DNA of 22,052 nucleotides from Paludibacteraceae bacterium (GTDB lineage Bacteria > Bacteroidota > Bacteroidia > Bacteroidales > Paludibacteraceae), in the NCBI GenBank assembly GCA_016302585.1, contig JAEDNI010000028.1:1-22052 (forward strand). The letters are read 5' to 3'. Positions 14,984-21,474 of this stretch are shown here, one piece after another; within the stretch, counting starts at the first letter, position 1; each line of letters opens with the position of its first letter. Position numbers and translations under genes: made by a program. Below the pieces are notes generated by a model that had not been told where the DNA came from, did no database searches, and saw only the letters and a program-made list of their open reading frames with translations.

Positions 14984-15008
14984 AGTATATATACAATGTA
15001 TATATACT
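14984..15008. repeat. Perfect AT-rich dyad upstream of the tyrS promoter
   Basis: AGTATATATAC (14984-14994), spacer AAT, GTATATATACT (14998-15008): a perfect 11-bp inverted repeat 22 bases upstream of the tyrS -33 box. The geometry suits a dimeric regulator or a cruciform. Confidence 0.85.
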
Positions 15009-15057
15009 GTATAAAAGGGGTTAAAAAAAGGCTTAATTCGGGTATGATGTGAGCCTT

Positions 15058-15099
15058 GACTGTCGGTTGACCGTCGTTTGACCGTCGTTTGACCGTCGG
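15058..15099. repeat. Four 11-bp tandem repeats (GACCGTCGTTT)
   Basis: GACTGTCGGTT (15058), GACCGTCGTTT (15069), GACCGTCGTTT (15080) and GACCGTCGG (15091, partial). It lies in the gene-free stretch between tyrS and the secreted-protein operon. A looser repeat of GGGATTA follows at about 15143-15176. Confidence 0.9.
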
Positions 15100-15227
15100 G
15101 TTTGGACCTATCCAAGACCGTTTCGAGGGCGTTTTATTTATTTCGGGATTTCGTTATTACGGGATTAAGGGATTACGTTTTCCCAAATTATCGCACAAAT
15201 TACTGCTTTATTTCTCAAAAATCAGTT

Positions 15228-15243
15228 TGGCACGGTATTTGTT
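15228..15243 (+). promoter_or_regulatory. Candidate sigma-54 (-24/-12) promoter
   Basis: TGGCACGGTATTTGTT matches the RpoN consensus TGGCACG-N4-TTGCW except that the C of the -12 GC is T. It points rightward into a short region that holds no gene and ends in a strong terminator. I found no comparable match elsewhere in the window by eye. Confidence 0.5.
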
Positions 15244-15253
15244 AAAAGAAATA

Positions 15254-15363
15254 TAGAACACTAAAAGTAGTATTTTTTCAGAACACTATATGTTTAGTGG
15301 TTAATAGAGATTGTTTGTTATATTAGTAAAAACGGGTTCGTCGAGAGGACGAGCCCGTTTTTT
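15254..15363 (+). ncRNA. Candidate small RNA (sigma-54 promoter to terminator)
   Basis: If the sigma-54-like site fires, transcription would start about 15254 and stop in the T-run at 15360-15363, giving an RNA of about 110 nt. No open frame of useful length is present. The body holds AGAACACTA twice (about 15255 and 15280) and ends in the 12-bp terminator stem. There is no sequence homology I recognise, so this call rests only on promoter and terminator placement. Confidence 0.3.
15331..15363. terminator. Strong bidirectional terminator
   Basis: AACGGGTTCGTC (15331-15342) and GACGAGCCCGTT (15348-15359) form a 12-bp stem with one G-T pair around GAGAG. It is preceded by AAAA and followed by TTTT, so it can end transcripts on both strands. 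It is the likely 3' end of the secreted-protein operon (stop at 15438). Confidence 0.88.
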
Positions 15364-15434
15364 GTAGCCCCTTTCCGTCTGGGTTTTCCCCGTTTACGGG
15401 GACAACCTCATGTCGAGAGGACGAGCCCGTTTTT
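15340..15434. repeat. Direct repeat of a terminator arm
   Basis: A 23-base sequence beginning GTCGAGAGGACGAG and ending CCCGTTTTT occurs at 15340-15362 and again at 15412-15434. The second copy lacks the matching left arm. Between them is another small hairpin CCCCGT-TT-ACGGGG (about 15389-15402). Confidence 0.9.
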
Positions 15435-15437
15435 GGT

Positions 15438-15935
15438 TTACTGCGCGATGCTGTCTTGTGGAGCCGGTTCTGCAACAGGTGCAGCCGTCGGTTCGGGACA
15501 AAGTTTCTTAGCGGCTTTGTCTAACATACGTTTGAAGCCCGGGTTATTGGGTTTGATGGTCTTCAGGGCGCTGATCATAGCCTTCTCCGGTGTCTTACCT
15601 GCACCTTTGACTTCAACAGTATTGGTAGCCAATACATCGCCGGTAATATCATCGATGAGGAAGAAATGGACGGAGAGCGTCATTGCGTGCATAGCCGGCG
15701 TAGTAGCGGTCATCTCTTTGGAAAGCACATCAGCCGAGCAGGTGAATGAATAGCCCTCGTCGTTGAGTACCGGGCACTCGTTCTTCGATGCAATTTGCAG
15801 CATCTTATTGGTTAATAACTGGTGTGCACCGGCAGGAATAGACGGGTCGGTGACGATGGGGGTGATTGCTAAACAAGAAGCGATGGAACAGAGTGCAAGC
15901 CCTGCTGCACAAAATATTTTGGTAAACGATTTCAT
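15438..15935 (-). CDS. Secreted protein of unknown function (operon gene 5)
   Basis: A 165-residue protein with a clear signal peptide (MKSFTKIFCAAGLALCSIASCLA). I do not recognise the domain. It contains VTDPSIPAGAHQLLTNKMLQIASKNE, a beta-rich middle (SFTCSADVLSKEM, LSVHFFLIDDITGDVLATNTVEVKG) and a conserved-looking ALKTIKPNNPGF, then an Ala/Pro-rich tail. The pattern of Ile/Val strands and a repeated-Ala helix recalls LPP20-like or CsgG-like envelope domains, but that is only a resemblance. The frame runs upstream to 16085, but the start at 15935 gives the signal peptide and leaves the preceding gene alone. It is the last gene of the operon. The gap to gene 4 is filled by heptamers. Confidence 0.82.
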   Translation of the reverse strand: MKSFTKIFCAAGLALCSIASCLAITPIVTDPSIPAGAHQLLTNKMLQIASKNECPVLNDEGYSFTCSADVLSKEMTATTPAMHAMTLSVHFFLIDDITGDVLATNTVEVKGAGKTPEKAMISALKTIKPNNPGFKRMLDKAAKKLCPEPTAAPVAEPAPQDSIAQ

Positions 15936-15936
15936 C

Positions 15937-15964
15937 GATTTTTGATTTTTGATTTGTGATTTAT
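15937..15964. repeat. Heptamer array GATTTTT in the gene 4 / gene 5 gap
   Basis: Plus-strand heptamers GATTTTT, GATTTTT, GATTTGT and GATTTAT run from 15937 to 15964. They begin one base from the ATG of gene 5, and the last contains the stop codon of gene 4 (TTA at 15961-15963 on the plus strand). Confidence 0.9.
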
Positions 15965-17373
15965 TTATCTCCGAGGATGAGTTGGATTTGTCCGAGCCCT
16001 TTGGTGGATAGTTGGCTCTCGATGCCGTATTCGGAGCGGAGCATTTTCTGCAAACCGCGTGCCCAGGTGCGCGGGTCGAGGTCACGCCCCTTGGCGTTCT
16101 TCACGGGGATACGTACGTTCTCTACCGTCATCCGATTGCCGGACGGGCTGATCTCGGGAGCACCGAACTTACCCTTGACGGTGTTCTTCTCAAGCCATTC
16201 TTCGATGATCTCGTTCAGTTCCATATCGTCGTACTCAGCCATCAGACCTTCTTCGAAGCTATCCCATGTGAGCACACGCAGTTTGATAGCGCGACCGTCG
16301 GTGTTGAGCTTGTTGAAATAGGTCTCGAGACTATTGCAGAAACCGTCAAACTGGCTTTGAATAGCCGACTCCATCATGATTGGCAGTTGGAACGACGAGG
16401 TATAAACGGGTTTGCTGGTCGTAGGTGAAACACCGGCAACTGACATATCCGTATAGGCGTCCAAGGCGTTCATGGAGAAGGTGAGGCTGGTCATGCTGCC
16501 GCCCTTCTGCGCAGTGGTGTACCACTCGACTTCTATCCATATATCCGCTTTCGCTGTGCGGCGGAGGATATCGATAGGTGTCTCGGCTATAGCGTCACCC
16601 ATGGAGGAAGTCATGAGGGATTCTTCGGCGCTCTCGTTCTTCACCGTCTTGAGCGCAGCATCGAGGTCTTTAAGCGGGAAACCGCGTTTCGCCATACGGG
16701 CATTGATGGCATTGATGGTGGAGGCTAACTCGGGGCTACCCATCATTGCTTTCTCATAATCCGGCAGGGTTTCTACCTGACCTTGGTTCTCGTACTTGAG
16801 CACAAAGCCGTGTTGACTGCACCACATCGCGCTCGGTACGACCATGATGGTCGGTAACTTACCTTCTACCTTCAGCGCCTGGATGATACCATCTTCTTCG
16901 AGGCGTTTACGCAGTTGGTCGATGAGCACGATGACAGTGATGCCTACTTTGTACTCTTTACCTACCTTAATCTGGGCATCGGGGATGCCGTTGCCGATAT
17001 AAGAGACGTAGCGCTGGTATGCACCGCCGGATTTGAAGAACTCGGCGAAGTACTCACTATATTCTTCCTCGATCGTCGGATTGCTGATCATCGGTTCGCG
17101 CCCGCTGATGCGGGTTCCGTCGGAACTGGCGGGATAGCCCTTGAACAAGATGCCGTGCACCGCATTCTTGCCGGCTTGGCCTTCTGCGATAGTGGGCTTG
17201 GAGGAATAGGTCCACACGCGCACAAGGCACGCGCCTTCTGCGGCCTGGCCTACTGCCGCCTGTAATTCATAACGCCACTGGGTGGTTTGCTTGTCCACAC
17301 GTTTCTGTTCTTTGTTCTGCGCCGAGACACTGATGCTCAGCAGCGCAGCGAATAGTAATAGAATCTTTTTCAT
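15961..17373 (-). CDS. DUF6175-like secreted protein (operon gene 4)
   Basis: A 470-residue exported protein of unknown function. A signal peptide (MKKILLLFAALLSISVSAQ) comes first, then an N-terminal region (about residues 25-165) with VRVWTYSSKP and VGITVIVLIDQLRKRLEEDG. The second half begins PTIMVVPSAMWCSQHG (about residue 174) and continues with RGFPLKDLDAALKTVKNESAEESLM, ETPIDILRRTAKADIWIEVEW and LTFSMNALDAYTDMSVAG. I recognise these as the pattern of DUF6175, a family of Bacteroidota envelope proteins. No enzyme motif is visible. Gene 3 ends 25 bases upstream. Confidence 0.8.
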   Translation of the reverse strand: MKKILLLFAALLSISVSAQNKEQKRVDKQTTQWRYELQAAVGQAAEGACLVRVWTYSSKPTIAEGQAGKNAVHGILFKGYPASSDGTRISGREPMISNPTIEEEYSEYFAEFFKSGGAYQRYVSYIGNGIPDAQIKVGKEYKVGITVIVLIDQLRKRLEEDGIIQALKVEGKLPTIMVVPSAMWCSQHGFVLKYENQGQVETLPDYEKAMMGSPELASTINAINARMAKRGFPLKDLDAALKTVKNESAEESLMTSSMGDAIAETPIDILRRTAKADIWIEVEWYTTAQKGGSMTSLTFSMNALDAYTDMSVAGVSPTTSKPVYTSSFQLPIMMESAIQSQFDGFCNSLETYFNKLNTDGRAIKLRVLTWDSFEEGLMAEYDDMELNEIIEEWLEKNTVKGKFGAPEISPSGNRMTVENVRIPVKNAKGRDLDPRTWARGLQKMLRSEYGIESQLSTKGLGQIQLILGDK

Positions 17374-17398
17374 ATGGTAGTATCTGAATGTTCCGTTA

Positions 17399-18733
17399 TT
17401 AGTCTATCTGGCGGATCACCATACCCGGCAGGATACTGCCTGCTTTGGCCTTGTCGGCCGCATCGATGCGGAAGAGGGTGCCGGACTGATCGCCGTCGGA
17501 GTCGTTCTCCAGCATCGCATTGAAGCGGTTGTCCCATATTTTATTACGCACCGGTTTGATGACAGCTACGCGGCGATACTCTATCTTCCCGCGCACCATG
17601 CGGCACTCAAGCACCTCAAACTTCATGTTATCTTCCACACCCTCTTTGGTGCCAATCTGCGCGCGATAGCCTGTCGGCCGACCTTTCTTGTCATATTCGA
17701 CCTGCGTGACGGGTGCCTTGACGCGGAAGGCCTCGAAGCGCTTCTGCAGTTTCGCGATGTTGTTATCGATGGACCGCGCGGTGATCATTTGCAAGAGGTC
17801 CTCGCGGTTATATTTGCTGACAAGTTTGGTCTTCTCGTACTTCGCCGACTCTGTACCGAGGTAGATGAGTTTATACGAGTCTTGATCCTCGAGGAAGGCG
17901 CGTATCTTCTCCGGATTCGGCGTATCGGTATAGTGATACTGATAGAAATGGTTGGCGATGTCTTCGTTCCAAACGAGTTGGAAGAGATAGGAATGGGTAA
18001 ACACTTTGAAGCCCGTGAAGCTGTCAGCGATGTCTTCTACGTCTTCTGCCATCCGCTTCCCTGCGTTACCTCCGCCAAAGGCATCCAGCACGGCTCCGAA
18101 GATTTGCATGGTGGTCTTGGCGGCTTTACCGCGGTCCTCGGCGGTGATATAGGTCATGTCGCTGACGAGCACGAAGGAATGGTTCATCAGTTCTGTACTG
18201 ACATCCTGCAACGCAGCGGCTCCTTCGATGGTATACCGCGCCATCTCGGCTTCCTGCATGGATACGTTATAGCCACTTCGCTCCTCAATGATTTGTGTGC
18301 CGAAATGCGCGTCTTGCAGGGTGGTTCCGGTTAGGTTAAACCACTTCGCCACCATGCGCTTTCCTACTTCGGCGCGGTTGAGCAGGTCCAAGAGGGCATC
18401 GGCATTCGCTTGTTTCTCTTTATCGGTGAGCACCATGCTGGCGCCATACGTCTGTCGGTTCAGCCCGCCGTTCTTGCTGCCGGCTACACCGCTTATCTTG
18501 CTGTTATCGATCACCCGCAGGTTGATGTCATGTTTGTCATAGCGCTCCTGCGGCGGCAGTTCGTTGAAGATGAGATAGACATCATACCCGAATTCATCTT
18601 CCGGGTGATAGACCATCATATTGGTCAGCGCGTTACGATAGTATTGGCTGAGCACTTTCTTCTCCGCCTCTTGCGCCATGGCCGCTCCGCTTAACATAGC
18701 TGCGGCGATCATACCAAGGATATGCTTTTTCAT
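17399..18733 (-). CDS. Secreted protein of unknown function (operon gene 3)
   Basis: A 444-residue protein with a signal peptide (MKKHILGMIAAAMLSGAAMAQ). I do not recognise a family. It has helix-rich stretches, a short Gly-rich FGAVLDAFGGGNAGKR (about residue 215) and a C-terminal part reading YRAQIGTKEGVEDNMKFEVLECRMVRGKIEYRRVAVIKPV. Such a segment resembles the small beta barrel often found in proteins that modify or bind cell-surface components. The start overlaps the stop of gene 2 by 4 bases (ATGA), so the two are translationally coupled. It may form a complex with its neighbours, but the sequence does not show how. Confidence 0.8.
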   Translation of the reverse strand: MKKHILGMIAAAMLSGAAMAQEAEKKVLSQYYRNALTNMMVYHPEDEFGYDVYLIFNELPPQERYDKHDINLRVIDNSKISGVAGSKNGGLNRQTYGASMVLTDKEKQANADALLDLLNRAEVGKRMVAKWFNLTGTTLQDAHFGTQIIEERSGYNVSMQEAEMARYTIEGAAALQDVSTELMNHSFVLVSDMTYITAEDRGKAAKTTMQIFGAVLDAFGGGNAGKRMAEDVEDIADSFTGFKVFTHSYLFQLVWNEDIANHFYQYHYTDTPNPEKIRAFLEDQDSYKLIYLGTESAKYEKTKLVSKYNREDLLQMITARSIDNNIAKLQKRFEAFRVKAPVTQVEYDKKGRPTGYRAQIGTKEGVEDNMKFEVLECRMVRGKIEYRRVAVIKPVRNKIWDNRFNAMLENDSDGDQSGTLFRIDAADKAKAGSILPGMVIRQID

Positions 18734-19926
18734 AGGGCAGAGGGGATGATTTGTTGATAAAATGGGGTAACATCGGTCAGCACGTAGAGGAAGTCGCCTT
18801 GTCGGCCGTTCTTACCGTCCCGTCCATTCCGTCCGTCCGGTGCTTTGCCGGAGCAACCGCTGCCGTTCCCATGCCGTCCCCCGGCACCACCTTTACCACC
18901 GACACCGCCTATGCCGGCATCGACGAACGCTACTAAGCCATCCAAACCATAGGTCGCTACCATTTCCGGACTGATGCAGAAGAGGAATCGTCCGCCGTCG
19001 GTACCGTCCGTGGCGTCGGTACCGTCGTTTCCGGCCGTACCACAGGTGCCGTTGATGACATGGGTGTTGCCGTCGCTGTCTTTGTAGGTCTTGCGGTCCG
19101 TACCGCTGATGCCCGAGTGACCGCGTCTTCCGTCTACGCCGTTGATGCCGTCTCCGTCAATGAGCAGCGGAAGGCTGACGACGCGCAGCGTCTTCGTATC
19201 TAAGTCACATAAGAGACCCAACTCTTCTTTCGTGTCCGTCAGGGGCGATAACGCAAAGGCGTGGAGCTCGCCGCTCATCTTCATCTTCTTCGGCCAACTG
19301 AGTAGGATATCGAAGGTGAACGTACCGCCGGAAGGCATATGGGTGCATTTCACTTTATGCACCATCGGATGAATGCCTTTGGCTAATTCCAGGATCGGCA
19401 TCTCCATGAATATTTTATTACCCTCCATGCGAATTACTTCGCTGTTGGTGGTGAACTGAAAATCACTCATGTCCACCGCTTTATGGTCCTGGTTGATGAT
19501 GCTTATCTCATTGCCGTCTTTGAGTACGGCATAGGAAAGACGATCTTTCTTGGGGTTGAACTTCCCTTCTTTGCTTTTGATGGGTTCGCGACCGTGCGAG
19601 GAGTTAATGATGCGGTACTCAGGCGCGCAGAAAGTGTATTGCTCGCCCGGCGTGAAGGCAAGGGTAAACGCCTCTTTTCCGGCAATAAGGTATGTGCGGC
19701 GTTTGAGCAACAGGTCGCTGTCTATCGTACTATTCGTCTCGCGCTGCGGCGTAACGAACTTGTTCTTCCGTGCTTGCTCGGCACGTGCATATTTCTTGGC
19801 CAAGTCTTGCGGCATCGGTGCTTCGCTGCATAGCGCTGCCGGAACAGGACGAGCTATCTCGGATAGCTGCTGCGCGTGAAGGCTTCCCCAAAGAAGACAA
19901 CTGATAAGAAGGAAGGTGTTTTTCAT
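18730..19926 (-). CDS. Secreted collagen-like glycine-rich protein (operon gene 2)
   Basis: A 398-residue exported protein with a type I signal peptide (MKNTFLLISCLLWGSLHAQ). The N-terminal 250 residues are of unknown fold, with a beta-rich part (TYLIAGKEAFTLAFTPGEQY, MPSGGTFTFDILLSWPKKM). Two collagen-like Gly-X-Y stretches follow, about residues 258-312 (GDGINGVDGRRGHSGISG, GNDGTDATDGTDGG) and 338-377 (GIGGVGGKGGAGGRHGNG, GRNGRDGKNGRQGD), with a short ordered segment between. A brief C-terminal cap ends it. Such stretches are short, so a stable triple helix is not certain. It starts 5 bases after gene 1 and overlaps gene 3. Confidence 0.85.
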   Translation of the reverse strand: MKNTFLLISCLLWGSLHAQQLSEIARPVPAALCSEAPMPQDLAKKYARAEQARKNKFVTPQRETNSTIDSDLLLKRRTYLIAGKEAFTLAFTPGEQYTFCAPEYRIINSSHGREPIKSKEGKFNPKKDRLSYAVLKDGNEISIINQDHKAVDMSDFQFTTNSEVIRMEGNKIFMEMPILELAKGIHPMVHKVKCTHMPSGGTFTFDILLSWPKKMKMSGELHAFALSPLTDTKEELGLLCDLDTKTLRVVSLPLLIDGDGINGVDGRRGHSGISGTDRKTYKDSDGNTHVINGTCGTAGNDGTDATDGTDGGRFLFCISPEMVATYGLDGLVAFVDAGIGGVGGKGGAGGRHGNGSGCSGKAPDGRNGRDGKNGRQGDFLYVLTDVTPFYQQIIPSAL

Positions 19927-19931
19927 GTGCT

Positions 19932-20858
19932 TTATTTTATATAGCAGCGGGTGCTTATTTTCTTTCCAAACACGGTGTAGATCACGTCGAGATAGTTCTC
20001 TTCGTCATCGTAACAACCGCTCTGATAGTCATAACTGATGCGTGTGGCATCGGTTAGGGTCTGCGTCTGAATAGCTGTCAGACAGTTACTTTTGGTACGT
20101 GGCCGGAGGGTAAATGTGAGGCGTTTGGTGCCGTAGAAGAGCGCCACGACGGTAGCTTGCCGATCCGAAGAGACGGGCTCTGCATGCAGGTTCTGGGCAA
20201 CCATTCGTTCGTAGCCTTGGCGTATGGCTTTGCACATTTCCTGACGCGGGTCGTCTTCCGGCAGGCTCTGGGCAAACTGTTTCAAACGGCTGTGTTGCGC
20301 CATCATCTGGTTAAGGTCGGTGAATGTGGAAAAATCGGTGGAAGCGAACGCTTGAAGCGTATCGTTGAGTGCGCGCTGCCGTTTCTCATAGTCCGCTATC
20401 AACTCGCGCAACCTGCTATTTGACAGCGGGTATTTCACATGATAGGCGTAGTAAACCGATTTGTTATCGCGTCTTATCTTCTGCCAATAGTACTCTTCCA
20501 CGCGCGAAGGGGATATGTTTGCCAGATAGGGGATATCTGCCGCACGAACACTCAGTTCACCCGTCATCTCCTTGTGCTCCTTCACATCCCCGTTGTCGGT
20601 TACGGTATGCAAGGTGATGGTGGTGGATGACTGTACGCGGGTTGCGACCGCATATATTATTTGTTCGCGTACGCGCGTAAGAGCCTTCTGTTGCGCTTCA
20701 TCTAACGTGGGTGCCTCGGCAGAGGCAATGAAATACCCTTCCTCCATGGCTCCTATCCATTTCGGAGCATGTTTGGCGGAACGCTGAAGTACTTTCTCGC
20801 CCGCCATAAGGGAACAGGATAGCAGTATAGAGACTGCGAAGATAAAGATGCGTTTCAT
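19932..20858 (-). CDS. LPP20-like secreted protein (operon gene 1)
   Basis: A 308-residue exported protein. The N-terminus is a signal peptide; LLSC at residue 15 could be a lipobox, or cleavage may be at LMAG-EK. The segment PKWIGAMEEGYFIASAEAPTLDEAQQKALTRVREQI (about residues 32-68) looks like an LPP20 domain, found in Helicobacter lipoprotein LPP20 and related envelope proteins. A helical middle (about 145-215) is followed by a beta-rich C-terminal part (residues 230-308). It opens the operon. Its ATG is 11 bases from a strong hairpin, and no Bacteroidota promoter is apparent in the 81-base gap upstream, so expression may depend on the upstream gene or on an undetected promoter. Confidence 0.8.
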   Translation of the reverse strand: MKRIFIFAVSILLSCSLMAGEKVLQRSAKHAPKWIGAMEEGYFIASAEAPTLDEAQQKALTRVREQIIYAVATRVQSSTTITLHTVTDNGDVKEHKEMTGELSVRAADIPYLANISPSRVEEYYWQKIRRDNKSVYYAYHVKYPLSNSRLRELIADYEKRQRALNDTLQAFASTDFSTFTDLNQMMAQHSRLKQFAQSLPEDDPRQEMCKAIRQGYERMVAQNLHAEPVSSDRQATVVALFYGTKRLTFTLRPRTKSNCLTAIQTQTLTDATRISYDYQSGCYDDEENYLDVIYTVFGKKISTRCYIK

Positions 20859-20869
20859 AGAAGTAAAGG

Positions 20870-20897
20870 GAAGAGCTCGCCCGAAGACGAGCTCTTC
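20870..20897. terminator. Perfect hairpin between the barrel-protein gene and the operon
   Basis: GAAGAGCTCG (20870-20879) and CGAGCTCTTC (20888-20897) form a perfect 10-bp stem around an 8-base loop. On the minus strand it follows the barrel-protein gene by 42 bases and stands 11 bases before the ATG of operon gene 1. The minus-strand tail (CCTTTACTTCT) is only moderately T-rich; the plus-strand tail is richer in T. It is either a terminator or an attenuator for the operon. Confidence 0.7.
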
Positions 20898-20939
20898 TTT
20901 ATTCGTACAATAAGATGTTATATGAATAAAGCTTACTAT

Positions 20940-21419
20940 TTAAAATTTGTAGCGAACGCCCAGACCCAAGCCGCTGGCATATACATCATAACCGAATGCT
21001 GCACCGCCTCCGTTATAGCCAAATGCTACACCGAGGGTCGGACGGAAATCCAGCGACAGTTGGAGCGGGAACCAGAAGTCGTACTCAATACCGAAACGAC
21101 CGGCTGCACCAACGAAACCTGAACCGTCGGCCACCCAAGAGGTCTGGAAAGCACCACCGACACCCATGTACCAATGCCACTCACCCTTCTCGTTCCAAGG
21201 TACAGTTGCACCAAACGGATCAATCCAATCATAGGTACAAGCAGCCTCCAAACGTGCGAAACCAGGAACACCGACTTCCAGAGAAACCATGTTCTGACCT
21301 AATTGGTGCTCATAACTGACTTGTGCACCATAACCCAAACGGACACCGACAGCGCGCGGCTGTGCGTAAGCTGCGAGACTGGCTACAGCCAGAACAGCAA
21401 TAAAAAGATATTTTTTCAT
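20940..21419 (-). CDS. Small outer-membrane beta-barrel protein
   Basis: A 159-residue protein with a signal peptide (MKKYLFIAVLAVASLAAYAQ) and alternating hydrophobic/polar strands rich in Gly, Tyr and Trp (VGVRLGYGAQVSYEHQLG, WHWYMGVGGAFQTSW, FGIEYDFWFPLQLSLDF). It ends in the aromatic residue F that outer-membrane barrels use for BAM recognition. The size suggests an 8-stranded OmpX/OmpW-like barrel, function unknown. It lies 55 bases behind the GGGtGRT gene, with an unusual decamer repeat in its leader, and 81 bases ahead of the secreted-protein operon. Confidence 0.85.
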   Translation of the reverse strand: MKKYLFIAVLAVASLAAYAQPRAVGVRLGYGAQVSYEHQLGQNMVSLEVGVPGFARLEAACTYDWIDPFGATVPWNEKGEWHWYMGVGGAFQTSWVADGSGFVGAAGRFGIEYDFWFPLQLSLDFRPTLGVAFGYNGGGAAFGYDVYASGLGLGVRYKF

Positions 21420-21436
21420 AATTTTGTTGATTTTTA

Positions 21437-21471
21437 TCCTAGGTCGTCCTAGGTTGTCCTAGGTTATCCTA
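21437..21471. repeat. Decamer repeats with palindromic CCTAGG
   Basis: Four units at exactly 10-bp spacing: TCCTAGGTCG (21437), TCCTAGGTTG (21447), TCCTAGGTTA (21457) and TCCTA (21467, partial). Three contain the palindrome CCTAGG. It fills most of the 55-base gap between the GGGtGRT gene and the barrel-protein gene. Confidence 0.92.
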
Positions 21472-21474
21472 TTT

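Noticed and set aside
15058..15099. CRISPR-like array
   Set aside because: The units are 11 bp and directly abutting, with no spacers and no cas genes nearby.
15936..16085. Upstream extension of operon gene 5
   Set aside because: It runs through heptamers and into the DUF6175-like gene; starting at 15935 gives a clean signal peptide.
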